Origin: Methanocella sp.
Lineage (GTDB): Archaea; Halobacteriota; Methanocellia; Methanocellales; Methanocellaceae
Assembly: GCF_035506375.1 (NCBI RefSeq)
Contig: NZ_DATJPM010000065.1
Coordinates: 1-32,109 of the forward strand
DNA: 32,109 bases
Direction of reading: 5' to 3'
Positions 22,299-29,649 of this stretch are shown piece after piece. The translations under genes were made by a program, and so were the position numbers. Position 1 is the first letter of the stretch. Every line of letters starts with the position of its first letter. The notes below the pieces were generated by a model. The model saw nothing but the letters and a program-made list of their open reading frames with translations, was not told the origin of the DNA and did not search any database.

Positions 22299-23704
22299 TC
22301 GAGTAACTCCCTTAACAACAGGTTCACTTCAGACGGGTCGGCGCGTCCGTTCGTCTTCTTCATGACCATGCCGACCAGATAGTTGAACGCCTGGGCCTTC
22401 CCGGCCCGATAATCGCCGATGGCCTCCCTGTTCTCCTTCAGTACCTCGGTCACGGCGGCCTTCGTTACATCCGTCTCGACCTTAGCAAGGTTTCTCGCAA
22501 GTATAATATCTTTCGGGTGCCCGCCCTCGTCCAGCAGGGCACGCATTAGCTCGACGGCGCCCTTATCCGTAATGACGCCCTTTTTAAGCTGCTCCATGAT
22601 GTAGACCATCATCTCGGGATCGAAGGCGTCCTTGATGTCCATGTCCCGGTAGTTCAGCTCGCCCTTCAGGTAATCGGCCACCCAGGTCGCGGCCAGGCGG
22701 GGCTCGCACTTCCCTGCGACGCACTCATAATAATTGGCGACCCGTATTTCGGACGTAATGACCTTCGCGTGGTCATCCGATATGCCGTACTCTTTCTTAA
22801 AGCGTTCCCGCCGGGCGTCCGGGAGCTCGGGCAGCTTTTCCCTGAGACGCGGCTCCCAGCCCTTCACGGACAGCGGGACGAGGTCGGGCTCCGGGTAATA
22901 GCGGTATTCCTCGGCCTGCTCTTTGGTACGCAGCGTGATCGTGCAGTTGCGCTCGTCGTCGTAGTGCCGGGTCTCCTGGGTCACTTTGACGCCGCGCCTC
23001 TTCATGTTCTGCTGCCGCGATATCTCGAACAGCAGGGCGCGCTCCACGCCTTTGTAGGATGAGATGTTCTTGATCTCGACGCGCGCGCCGCCCTTGAGCG
23101 ACACGTTCGCGTCAACCCTCAACGCCCCTTCCAGCGAGCCGTCGAAGACGTCGAGATACTCTAAGATGTTGCGCAGCTTATTGATAAAACGCCGCGCCTC
23201 TTTCGGCGAGCGCAGGTCGGGCTCCGTGACCACTTCGAGCAGCGGCATGCCGCTCCGGTTATAGTCCACGAGCACGAACTTGCTCGTCTCGATCGAGCCC
23301 TGGTGGACGAGACGTCCGGGGTCCTCTTCCATGTGGACGCGCCGTATTCTGACAACGCGGTCCCCGCCGTCCGATTCGACCGTGAGGACGCCGTTCGAGG
23401 CGATCGGCCAGTCGTACTGGGTGATCTGGAATCCCCTGGGCAGGTCGGGATAATAGTAATTCTTACGATAGAACTGCGTGTGCTCCGCGATCTCGCAGTT
23501 CAGCGCCAGGCCCACCATGATGGAGTACTCCACGGCTTTTTTATTTATTACCGGCAGCGCCCCGGGCAGCCCCAGGCAAACCGGGCACGTCATCGTGTTC
23601 GGCTCCAGTCCCTGCTGCCTCGTGGAGCAGCCGCAGAATAGCTTACTGTTCAGCTTATTTAGCTGGCAGTGGACCTCCAGGCCTATGATGACTTCGCCGT
23701 CCAT
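22289..23704 (-). CDS. gatB: Asp-tRNA(Asn)/Glu-tRNA(Gln) amidotransferase subunit GatB
   Basis: A 471-residue subunit that binds the misacylated tRNA and phosphorylates the bound Asp or Glu with ATP. The start IIGLEVHCQLN is the GatB signature. The zinc site LFCGCST...MTCPVCLGLPG is complete. YYYPDLPRGFQITQYDWP, HMEEDPGRL and DYNRSGMPLLEVVTEPD mark the kinase core, and the C-terminal part (WVADYLKGELN onwards) is the tRNA-binding YqeY-like tail. In archaea, which use GatDE for Gln-tRNA, GatCAB serves Asn-tRNA(Asn); that role is likely here. It abuts the gatA stop (23705). Confidence 0.96.
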   Translation of the reverse strand: MDGEVIIGLEVHCQLNKLNSKLFCGCSTRQQGLEPNTMTCPVCLGLPGALPVINKKAVEYSIMVGLALNCEIAEHTQFYRKNYYYPDLPRGFQITQYDWPIASNGVLTVESDGGDRVVRIRRVHMEEDPGRLVHQGSIETSKFVLVDYNRSGMPLLEVVTEPDLRSPKEARRFINKLRNILEYLDVFDGSLEGALRVDANVSLKGGARVEIKNISSYKGVERALLFEISRQQNMKRRGVKVTQETRHYDDERNCTITLRTKEQAEEYRYYPEPDLVPLSVKGWEPRLREKLPELPDARRERFKKEYGISDDHAKVITSEIRVANYYECVAGKCEPRLAATWVADYLKGELNYRDMDIKDAFDPEMMVYIMEQLKKGVITDKGAVELMRALLDEGGHPKDIILARNLAKVETDVTKAAVTEVLKENREAIGDYRAGKAQAFNYLVGMVMKKTNGRADPSEVNLLLRELLECT

Positions 23705-25087
23705 TTAGAACCCCTCCGGCAGCTTCTGGAAATCCGTGTTCAGCTCGAAAGTGTGGGCGGTCCTTATGATCATCGGCTCGTCGAAGAAGCCGCCGATGAA
23801 CTGGACGCCGATGGGCAGTTTTCCGGCGAAGCCGCACGGCACCGATATCGACGGCACGCCCGCTAAGTTCACGGGCACGGTGTCCACGTCGGCCATGTAC
23901 ATGGAGAGAGGGTCGTCCTGGTGCTCGCCTATCCGGAACGCCGGGTACGGCATCGTGGGCGCCGCGAGGACGTCCACGCCTTTAAAGGCCTTCTCGAAGT
24001 CCTTTTTAATGAGCGTCCTGACCTTCAGGGCTTTTAAATAGTATTTTCCATAGTAGCCTTCCGACAGGGCGTACGTGCCCAGCATGATGCGGCGCTTGAC
24101 CTCTTCGCCGAACCCTTCCGCCCTTATCCGCGAAAAGGTGGCGTGCCAGTTCTCGTCCTTCCCGGTGCGCAGCCCGTAGCGCAGGCCGTCGAACCTGGCC
24201 AGGTTCGAGGACGCCTCGCACATCGCGATAATGTAGTAAGCGGACAGGGCATACTTCGTGTGGGGCAGCGAGACTTCTTTGTAGTCGGCTCCCAGCCTGT
24301 TGAGGGTCATGATAGCGTCCCACACGGCCTTTTCGACTTTCATATCCGTGCCTTCGCCGAAGTACTCCTTCGGGACGCCGATGGTCAGGCCTTTTACGTC
24401 GTCGACGAGATGATCGGTATAGCGGGCGTCGTGCGGGACGGACGTCGAGTCCTTCGGGTCATGGCCGGCGATGACGTCTAAAAGTAGTGCGGCATCGCTC
24501 ACGTTCCTGGCCATCGGCCCCACCTGCTCGAGGGAGTTGGCGTAAGCGATGACGCCGTAACGGGATACCAGGCCGTACGTAGGCTTGATGCCTACGACGC
24601 CGCAGAAGGACGCGGGGCATCGCACCGACCCGCCCGTATCCGTCCCGAGGGCCATACGGCACTCGAGCCCGGCCACGGCGGCGCCGCTGCCGCCCGACGA
24701 GCCGCCGGGCACCCGTGTCATGTCCCAGGGGTTCTTCGTCGGCCCATAATGGCTCGACTCGGTCGAGGTCCCCATGGCGAACTCGTCCATATTAGTCTTG
24801 CCCGTGATGACGGCGCCCTCGTTCCTCAGGCGGGCCACCACTTCCGCGTCAAAAGGCGGCACGTACCCGGACAGGATCTTCGAGCCGCACGTCGTAAGCA
24901 GGCCTTTCGTGGTGATGCAGTCCTTCACGGCGACCGTCATGCCGGCCAGCCGCCCGGCGATCTTTCCATCGTCCACGCCCTTCGCCGTTCCGAGCGCGTT
25001 CTCCTTATCGAGCGTGATGTAGGCGTTCAGCCTGCTATGCTTAATGCGGTCGAAGGTCTTGTGGACGGACTCTTCGTAGAGGGCCAT
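23705..25087 (-). CDS. gatA: Asp-tRNA(Asn)/Glu-tRNA(Gln) amidotransferase subunit GatA
   Basis: About 460 residues, the glutaminase subunit that releases ammonia for GatB. The amidase signature Ser-cis-Ser-Lys triad is visible: a Lys near residue 55 (VAVKDCITTKG), Ser in VPGGSSGGSGAAVAG near 130, and Ser in GTDTGGSVRCPAS near 154. I use ATG 25087. The GTG at 25093, which overlaps the gatC stop by 4 bp (GTGA), is the alternative and would add two residues. It belongs to the asnB-gatC-gatA-gatB-topA operon. Confidence 0.95.
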   Translation of the reverse strand: MALYEESVHKTFDRIKHSRLNAYITLDKENALGTAKGVDDGKIAGRLAGMTVAVKDCITTKGLLTTCGSKILSGYVPPFDAEVVARLRNEGAVITGKTNMDEFAMGTSTESSHYGPTKNPWDMTRVPGGSSGGSGAAVAGLECRMALGTDTGGSVRCPASFCGVVGIKPTYGLVSRYGVIAYANSLEQVGPMARNVSDAALLLDVIAGHDPKDSTSVPHDARYTDHLVDDVKGLTIGVPKEYFGEGTDMKVEKAVWDAIMTLNRLGADYKEVSLPHTKYALSAYYIIAMCEASSNLARFDGLRYGLRTGKDENWHATFSRIRAEGFGEEVKRRIMLGTYALSEGYYGKYYLKALKVRTLIKKDFEKAFKGVDVLAAPTMPYPAFRIGEHQDDPLSMYMADVDTVPVNLAGVPSISVPCGFAGKLPIGVQFIGGFFDEPMIIRTAHTFELNTDFQKLPEGF

Positions 25088-25089
25088 GC

Positions 25090-25374
25090 TCACACGATCC
25101 TCGGGCCCTTAAAGTAGCCCTTCTCATGCCTGGGAGCGTTCTTTAGCGCCTCTTCCTGAGGCAGTGACTCGGATACCTCGTCCTCCCTGAAAACGTTATT
25201 GAGGCCAATGACGTGGTACGTCGGCTCTACGCCCTCGGTATTGAGGCCGTCGAGCTCTTTGAAATATTCCAGAATGGAGTTGAACTGTTGGGCGAAGCGC
25301 TCCTGCTGCGCCTGATCTAGCTCGACGCAGGCGAGGCTCGCGATGTGTTGGACGTCTTTCACGCTTATGGCCAT
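25090..25374 (-). CDS. gatC: Asp-tRNA(Asn)/Glu-tRNA(Gln) amidotransferase subunit GatC
   Basis: This 94-residue protein wraps between GatA and GatB and stabilises the complex. The N-terminal VKDVQHIASLACVELDQAQQERFAQQ helix pair and the central SILEYFKELDGLNTEGVEPT are typical GatC, and the C-terminal half carries the LPQEEALKNAP motif. Its start lies inside the asnB 3' end (10-bp overlap), so its translation is likely coupled to asnB. Confidence 0.94.
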   Translation of the reverse strand: MAISVKDVQHIASLACVELDQAQQERFAQQFNSILEYFKELDGLNTEGVEPTYHVIGLNNVFREDEVSESLPQEEALKNAPRHEKGYFKGPRIV

Positions 25375-26723
25375 AGTAGTTCTCCGTATAGTGACTGTAG
25401 ATGATCATGAATGCCCTTAAAGTTTCTTTTCGACGCCAGCCTCTCAAGTGTTTTTTGAGTGCCTGTGCCATATTGTATGGCCTTCTTGGGCGCATACGCG
25501 ACTTCCCGGGGGAGATACTTCTCGGACATTTTTCTAAGAACATATTTGCGTATATAATCCTTGCCGTCGGAATGCACTTTAAGTGACGGGACCATGCGCT
25601 GTGCCGCCCCTATGACGCCCAGGCCAAGGTAGGGGACTCTCAGCTCGACGCCGTGGGCCATGGTGGCCGCATCGTCCCTTTCCAGGTTCACTTCCGCGAT
25701 GTGCTCCAGATCACGGGAGAGCACTTCCGCCAGCCTTCCCTCTCTTGCCGCGGCCTCGTGGCGGGCGTAGCCGCCGAAAAGCTCGTCGGCGCCCTGCCCT
25801 GACAATAATACCCTATAGCCATCCCTGCGGGCCCTCTCCGCAAGAATAAATAACGGTAAAGCGATGGATATCTTCACGGGATCGGCGCTCTCCACCGCAT
25901 AGACGACCCGGGGCAGCGCCTCTTCCACGTCATGCTCGTCGTACTCGTAGACGACATGCCTCTTCCCGGCACCCATGAAGCTTGCGGACTTCTTCGCGGC
26001 CCGGATATCATATGAATCTTTGAGGCCCACGGTGCACATGGGAAGCCCGGAAATGGCGCCTATCAGTGCGCAATCGACGCCACCCGAGAACGCCACCGCC
26101 GCATCTTTATGCCGCCGGCGCCTTATCGACTCCGTCAGTGCATCCTCGAGGACTTTTACGGCCTCCGATTCATCTTCTATGACCGGATCACAGGGTGGCA
26201 GTCCGACTGCCTGGCGCTCCTCGCCATTATGATATACGTGTCCAGGCGCTAAGGCCCGGATGTCTTTAATGCCGATGCGCATGAGCGCTTTTCTCTCCGA
26301 GGCGAAGCCAAATCCCTGCCCATTTTTCCCGTAGTAGAGGGGCTTGATACCCACCGGGTCCCTCGCCAGCGCCAGGCTCGAGCCGTCAAAATACGCAAAG
26401 GCGTACTCGCCATCGATGGCCGCGGCCGACTTCAGGAAACCCGAGATCCCCTGTCTGAGAATGCTGGCGAGTGCCACTGTGTCGGAATCGCCCGGCTCAA
26501 AGTCGCCGAAGTTGTAGATCTCGCCGTTAAACGTGACCGCGCTGTCGTCAAAAGCTAATGGCTGCGCCGCGTCTCCCGTGACCTTCAGGTGGGCGTGGCC
26601 CATGCATATGGCGCCATGGTCCCAGATACATTCTCCATCAGGACCCCGGTGCTTAATGAGATCCATGATCTCGCATGTTCTTTGCAATGCATCATCGCCG
26701 ATAAAGCCGCCAATGCCGCACAT
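25365..26723 (-). CDS. asnB: Asparagine synthetase (glutamine-hydrolysing), AsnB family
   Basis: About 452 residues. The enzyme makes asparagine from aspartate, glutamine and ATP. I chose ATG 26723 because it exposes the catalytic Cys2 (MCGIGGF) after Met removal; a start four codons upstream (26735) would bury it. The N-terminal class II glutaminase domain shows KHRGPDG, FNGEIYN and GEYAFA. The synthetase domain has the PP-loop SGGVD near residues 213-217, with GQGADELFGGYARHE and a C-terminal YAPKKAIQYGTG. It is shorter than bacterial AsnB (about 550). First gene of the operon with gatCAB and topA; both products use glutamine nitrogen for Asn formation. Related amidotransferases for other amide reactions share this layout, so the substrate is likely but not proven. 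Confidence 0.88.
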   Translation of the reverse strand: MCGIGGFIGDDALQRTCEIMDLIKHRGPDGECIWDHGAICMGHAHLKVTGDAAQPLAFDDSAVTFNGEIYNFGDFEPGDSDTVALASILRQGISGFLKSAAAIDGEYAFAYFDGSSLALARDPVGIKPLYYGKNGQGFGFASERKALMRIGIKDIRALAPGHVYHNGEERQAVGLPPCDPVIEDESEAVKVLEDALTESIRRRRHKDAAVAFSGGVDCALIGAISGLPMCTVGLKDSYDIRAAKKSASFMGAGKRHVVYEYDEHDVEEALPRVVYAVESADPVKISIALPLFILAERARRDGYRVLLSGQGADELFGGYARHEAAAREGRLAEVLSRDLEHIAEVNLERDDAATMAHGVELRVPYLGLGVIGAAQRMVPSLKVHSDGKDYIRKYVLRKMSEKYLPREVAYAPKKAIQYGTGTQKTLERLASKRNFKGIHDHLQSLYGELLWP

Positions 26724-26746
26724 TGTCGTATGCAATTATCTGCCTC

Positions 26747-26756
26747 TTTTAAAAAG
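26747..26756 (-). promoter_or_regulatory. TATA box for asnB-gatCAB-topA
   Basis: On the minus strand CTTTTTAAAA lies about 28 bp upstream of the asnB ATG (26723). Archaeal spacing puts transcription start at or within two bases of the ATG, predicting a leaderless mRNA and independently supporting the Cys2 start over the longer frame. Confidence 0.5.
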
Positions 26757-26785
26757 CTTTCTTATGGGCGGCGAGAAAGTAATAT

Positions 26786-26799
26786 TTCATAATTATGAA
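26786..26799. promoter_or_regulatory. 14-bp perfect palindrome upstream of the asnB promoter
   Basis: TTCATAATTATGAA is a perfect 14-bp palindrome in the short gap between the 3' end of the prenyl synthase gene and the asnB TATA box, about 30 bp upstream of the latter. It could be a regulator site for the asnB operon or part of the transcript end of the upstream gene. Confidence 0.35.
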
Positions 26800-26809
26800 T
26801 AAAAGTTCG

Positions 26810-27754
26810 TTACTTTTTCCTGGACACGACGTAGTCGCAGAGCGCTTCGAGGCGGTCACGGGGCAGTCCGGAAGGGATCGCATCGAGAGCACGTTTAGCG
26901 TCCCCGGCTTCTTTTTTCGAGATATCGCCCGCCTTTTCAATGAACGGACCGAGCTCGGCGAGCAGCTCATCACGGCCCAGCCCCAGCATTTTTTCCCTCG
27001 GCAGGCCGTCGTTCGTGGCGAGTATCATGACCAGAGTGGGCCGGTTCATCCTCAGATCTAGAAAAGCTGGCTTCCCCATCTGCCCGGTATTCGAGATGAA
27101 GTCCAGAATATCGTCCCGTGCCTGGAACGCCAGGCCTAGATGCCTGCCGTAATCCCGCAGGGCTTCAACGTGCTTCACGTCCGCGTTGCCGACGAGCGCG
27201 CCGGACTCCGCGGACGCGCTGAAGAGCGACGCAGTCTTCTTCTCCGCGATCCGGTAGTAGTCGTCGACCGTGAACTGCTTCTTTTCCAGCTCGAGGGCTT
27301 CCCCTTCGGCCAGCCTCAGCATCGAGTTCGCAACGCAGTCGATCATCTGCTTCGTGAGCCCCAGGTCGCTGCGGGTTATCTCGCGTATAGCGAGAGAGAG
27401 CATCACGTCGCAGGCGATGAGCGCCATTTCGTTCCCCCAGCGGTTGTTGATGGTCGCTTTTCCCCGCCGTATATCCGACATATCGATGATATCGTCCAGC
27501 ACGAGCGACGTGTTATGGAGCAGCTCCACCGCCATCGCAGGCGCCATCGCCCGCTCCAGTTCCCCGCCCACGGCCTCGCAGCACAGCGTGAGGACCGTCG
27601 AGCGGATGCGCTTTCCCTTCTGCGACAGCGAGTACCTGACCACTTCGGACAGCGATGCCGGCTCGATCACATAGGCAAGTACGCTCAGCCGATTGTTGAT
27701 CATGGACGCCCGCTTCTCCAGCACGGCTTCAATGTCCTTGAGGGAGCTCTCCAT
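26810..27754 (-). CDS. idsA: Isoprenyl diphosphate synthase (geranylgeranyl-type)
   Basis: A 314-residue trans-prenyltransferase that condenses isopentenyl diphosphate with allylic diphosphates for archaeal lipid chains or quinone-like side chains. The first Asp-rich motif DDIIDMSDIRRG is at residues 87-98 and the second, DDILDF, at 214-219; GKRIRSTVLTL binds the diphosphate. The residue five before the first Asp motif is small (Thr in NTSLVLDD), compatible with a product of C20 or longer. Whether it makes the GGPP for membrane lipids or a longer chain cannot be settled from sequence. Its ATG at 27754 sits in a 5' region without a clear ribosome-binding site. It is followed by the asnB operon on the same strand. 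Confidence 0.88.
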   Translation of the reverse strand: MESSLKDIEAVLEKRASMINNRLSVLAYVIEPASLSEVVRYSLSQKGKRIRSTVLTLCCEAVGGELERAMAPAMAVELLHNTSLVLDDIIDMSDIRRGKATINNRWGNEMALIACDVMLSLAIREITRSDLGLTKQMIDCVANSMLRLAEGEALELEKKQFTVDDYYRIAEKKTASLFSASAESGALVGNADVKHVEALRDYGRHLGLAFQARDDILDFISNTGQMGKPAFLDLRMNRPTLVMILATNDGLPREKMLGLGRDELLAELGPFIEKAGDISKKEAGDAKRALDAIPSGLPRDRLEALCDYVVSRKK

Positions 27755-27839
27755 ATTATCAATCCAGTAGATTCCGCAACATGATATAATTGTTTGCTTT
27801 TGTCCGCCTGGCGAACTATCGCTTAAGGATAAATCGTAA

Positions 27840-28619
27840 TTACTTATTATCGTCCTTTTTTGCCACCATTATAATATCGTACGTCCTATCCCTACCCGGG
27901 GGCGACATCCTGAAGTCCTCGTAGCACCTTATCTCCCCGAATCCTGTCTCATTTATCAGTTCCCGTAGCCTACCAGCTTTGATGGGGTAGTATTCAACGG
28001 TGTCGACTGCGAACTTCGGCAGGCCTCCCCGCTCGATGACCGAGAGGATGTTGAAGACGACCCTTCCCTCATAGTATTCGATGGCGAAGATGAATATATC
28101 ACTGCCCGTATCGTCCCGGCGGTGCCTGGATGGTATGAACAGCTCGCGGTCCTCGTAGAGGCGGTCGAAGTTCTCGATATGAACGATGCATATCCCGCCC
28201 GGGTTGAGCGCATCGTGCATGCTTTTCAGCGCCTTCAGGATGTTGTCGTCACCGAACTCGTGCGGCAGCGAGTTTCCCATCGAGAGCACGCAGTCATACT
28301 TTTTTTTCGTGTTAATTGCTTTCACGTCGCCTAGAGCGATCATCGGCTCGAGACCCCTGGCCTTCAGGTTCTCCCTCGCCTTATTCACCATATCGGGCGA
28401 AATATCGATGCCCTCCACGTCATACCCCATCTCGGACAGCATCGCCAGATGGAACCCCGTGCCGCAAAAGCAGTCCAGCACAGAATTGACATTGTAGGTA
28501 TCCAGCATATATTTAAAAAATCGCCTTTCTCTTAGTATGCGCTGCTCCCATGGCATGAACAGGTCATATTTCCCAGCAAAACCCGAGTAGAACTTGCGTA
28601 AGCTTTCGGCTTGGTCCAT
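27840..28619 (-). CDS. SAM-dependent methyltransferase, class I
   Basis: A 259-residue cytosolic methyltransferase. Motif I is VLDCFCGTGFHL (residues 47-58), followed by GYDVEGIDISPDMV (motif II with the acidic ribose-binding residue) and YDCVLSMGNSLPHE (motif IV region). The overall pattern resembles the glycine/sarcosine-type small-molecule N-methyltransferases, with RRDDTGSDIFIFAIEYYEGRVVFNIL as the substrate-cap region. The substrate is unknown; osmolyte synthesis (betaine) is one possibility, but the companion genes expected for that are absent here. It appears to be a separate unit, with a TATA-like stretch about 40 bp upstream. Confidence 0.8.
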   Translation of the reverse strand: MDQAESLRKFYSGFAGKYDLFMPWEQRILRERRFFKYMLDTYNVNSVLDCFCGTGFHLAMLSEMGYDVEGIDISPDMVNKARENLKARGLEPMIALGDVKAINTKKKYDCVLSMGNSLPHEFGDDNILKALKSMHDALNPGGICIVHIENFDRLYEDRELFIPSRHRRDDTGSDIFIFAIEYYEGRVVFNILSVIERGGLPKFAVDTVEYYPIKAGRLRELINETGFGEIRCYEDFRMSPPGRDRTYDIIMVAKKDDNK

Positions 28620-28759
28620 ACAATAATAAAAAGATCATTTTCATTCAAATAGAAAACGAGCGATAAAAGCAATTATTGAATAAGTCTTATGTGTTTTTTA
28701 ACAACGTGGTCGTCGAGGCATTTTGGGCGGCAATGGCATGTATGTGCCCCATATCAAAG

Positions 28760-28841
28760 CGCCGAGGAGGAGACTTGAACTCCTAAGGCCTTTCGACCGC
28801 TGGTTTTCGAGACCAGTCCCTTACCGTTAGAGTACCTCGGC
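28760..28841 (-). tRNA. tRNA-Ser (anticodon CGA)
   Basis: An 82-nt cloverleaf on the minus strand. The acceptor stem GCCGAGG/CCTCGGC is perfect, with discriminator base G as expected for serine. The anticodon stem CTGGT/ACCAG encloses the loop CTCGAAA, giving anticodon CGA (reads UCG). A long class II variable arm (around GGTCGAAAGGCC) and the T-arm AGGAG-TTCAAGT-CTCCT complete it. CCA is not encoded. No intron is visible. Confidence 0.95.
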
Positions 28842-28894
28842 ATTCTCGGAAAACGCCCGGTATCGACTTTACGGGATACCTGACGCGCTCCCCA

Positions 28895-28902
28895 ATTTAT
28901 AT
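28895..28902 (-). promoter_or_regulatory. TATA box for tRNA-Ser
   Basis: On the minus strand ATATAAAT lies 54-61 bp upstream of the mature tRNA 5' end. It would start transcription near 28870, leaving a leader to be removed by RNase P. Confidence 0.5.
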
Positions 28903-28910
28903 GCCGGGAG

Positions 28911-28919
28911 TATTTATAT
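28911..28919 (+). promoter_or_regulatory. TATA box for the small charged protein / SAMP operon
   Basis: TATTTATAT lies about 40 bp upstream of the ATG at 28954, back to back with the tRNA TATA box. It predicts a start near 28942 and a leader of about 12 nt. Confidence 0.5.
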
Positions 28920-28953
28920 CTTGTGTCGTCCCATATAATCATAGTGATACCCG

Positions 28954-29154
28954 ATGCCTAACAAGTTCAGAAAGCGGAACATCGAAAGGAAAGGCACAAA
29001 GAAAGAAGAGGAAAAGGACCGGAAGCTCCTGGATAAGAACGTCGAGGGGCTGACAGACCTGGAAAAATTAAACAAGGAATACGAAAAAGAGACTGCGCCC
29101 TTTGAAGAGGGCGAGGCCGAGTCCCGCATTATCGGGCCCAAAGAGGGCGTTTGA
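28954..29154 (+). CDS. Small, highly charged protein of unknown function
   Basis: This 66-residue protein is over 45% Lys, Arg, Glu and Asp with no Cys or Trp. The N-terminal half is basic and probably helical (MPNKFRKRNIERKGTKKEEE); the C-terminal half is acidic and ends IIGPKEGV. I do not recognise a family. It has its own promoter and is followed after 3 bp by the ubiquitin-like sulfur-carrier gene in the same frame, so the two are certainly co-transcribed. An adaptor or nucleic-acid-binding role is possible but not shown. Confidence 0.65.
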   Translation: MPNKFRKRNIERKGTKKEEEKDRKLLDKNVEGLTDLEKLNKEYEKETAPFEEGEAESRIIGPKEGV

Positions 29155-29157
29155 GGC

Positions 29158-29364
29158 GTGAAGTTCACCGTAAAGCTTTTTGAAGGCGAGGTAAGCAGCC
29201 GGGACGTAGAGCTTCCCGACGGCGCGACTTACTTCGACCTTCTCTCCTTTTTAAGGGTCAACCCCGAGACGGTGGTCGTCTTCAGGGACGGCGTGCCAGT
29301 CGCGTTCGACGAGCAGGTCAGGCCGGCCCGCATAGAGGTCATGCGAGTCGTTTCTGGCGGGTGA
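29158..29364 (+). CDS. Ubiquitin-like small sulfur carrier / modifier (ThiS/MoaD/SAMP family)
   Basis: A 68-residue beta-grasp protein ending in Gly-Gly (VMRVVSGG), the hallmark of ThiS, MoaD and archaeal SAMP proteins. The Gly-Gly end is activated by an E1-like enzyme and then either carries sulfur as a thiocarboxylate or is joined to target lysines. The order KFTVKLFEGE (strand 1), DGATYFDLLSFLRVNPETVVVFRDG and PVAFDEQV fits the fold. The start is GTG 29158, 3 bp after the preceding stop. The SufS-type cysteine desulfurase downstream could supply its sulfur; an E1-like gene is not in the window. It could act in tRNA thiolation, in cofactor synthesis or as a protein tag. Confidence 0.88.
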   Translation: MKFTVKLFEGEVSSRDVELPDGATYFDLLSFLRVNPETVVVFRDGVPVAFDEQVRPARIEVMRVVSGG

Positions 29365-29649
29365 TATCTGACTTTTAAGCCCGTGAAGACTTTCTTAAAT
29401 AATTTCTATGAATTATCGTTCTGTTTTGTTATCGAGCCTATCCCAATCTTCAAGAGGCTTAGGTCCATCTTCGCGTCCTTCGCGCACCAACCGTCTTTGC
29501 GGACTTAACCGGCTTCGCGGACCTGGATACTTCGTAGGCTTGTATTTCTCGGCGGGCTTATGGCAGAAAAGTTCCTTATATATTCTTAATTCAACAGGGC
29601 AAGCAAGTTTTAATACCTGCGGCGGGCTATACGCTAGCGGAGGAGCGCC
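29365..29649. other. Intergenic region with TATA box and degenerate repeats
   Basis: A 285-bp gap. It contains an AT-rich element near 29394-29404, degenerate repeat-like text near 29468-29520 whose reverse complement contains GCGCGAAGGACGCGAAG (same family theme as 19761-20030), and the promoter of the next gene near 29575. Frames of 94 codons (+) and 130 codons (-) cross it but lack family features. Confidence 0.45.
29575..29584 (+). promoter_or_regulatory. TATA box for the cysteine desulfurase gene
   Basis: CTTATATATT lies about 70 bp upstream of the ATG at 29650, predicting a start near 29606. A GGAGGAG ribosome-binding site at 29639-29645 fits a leadered mRNA. Confidence 0.55.
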
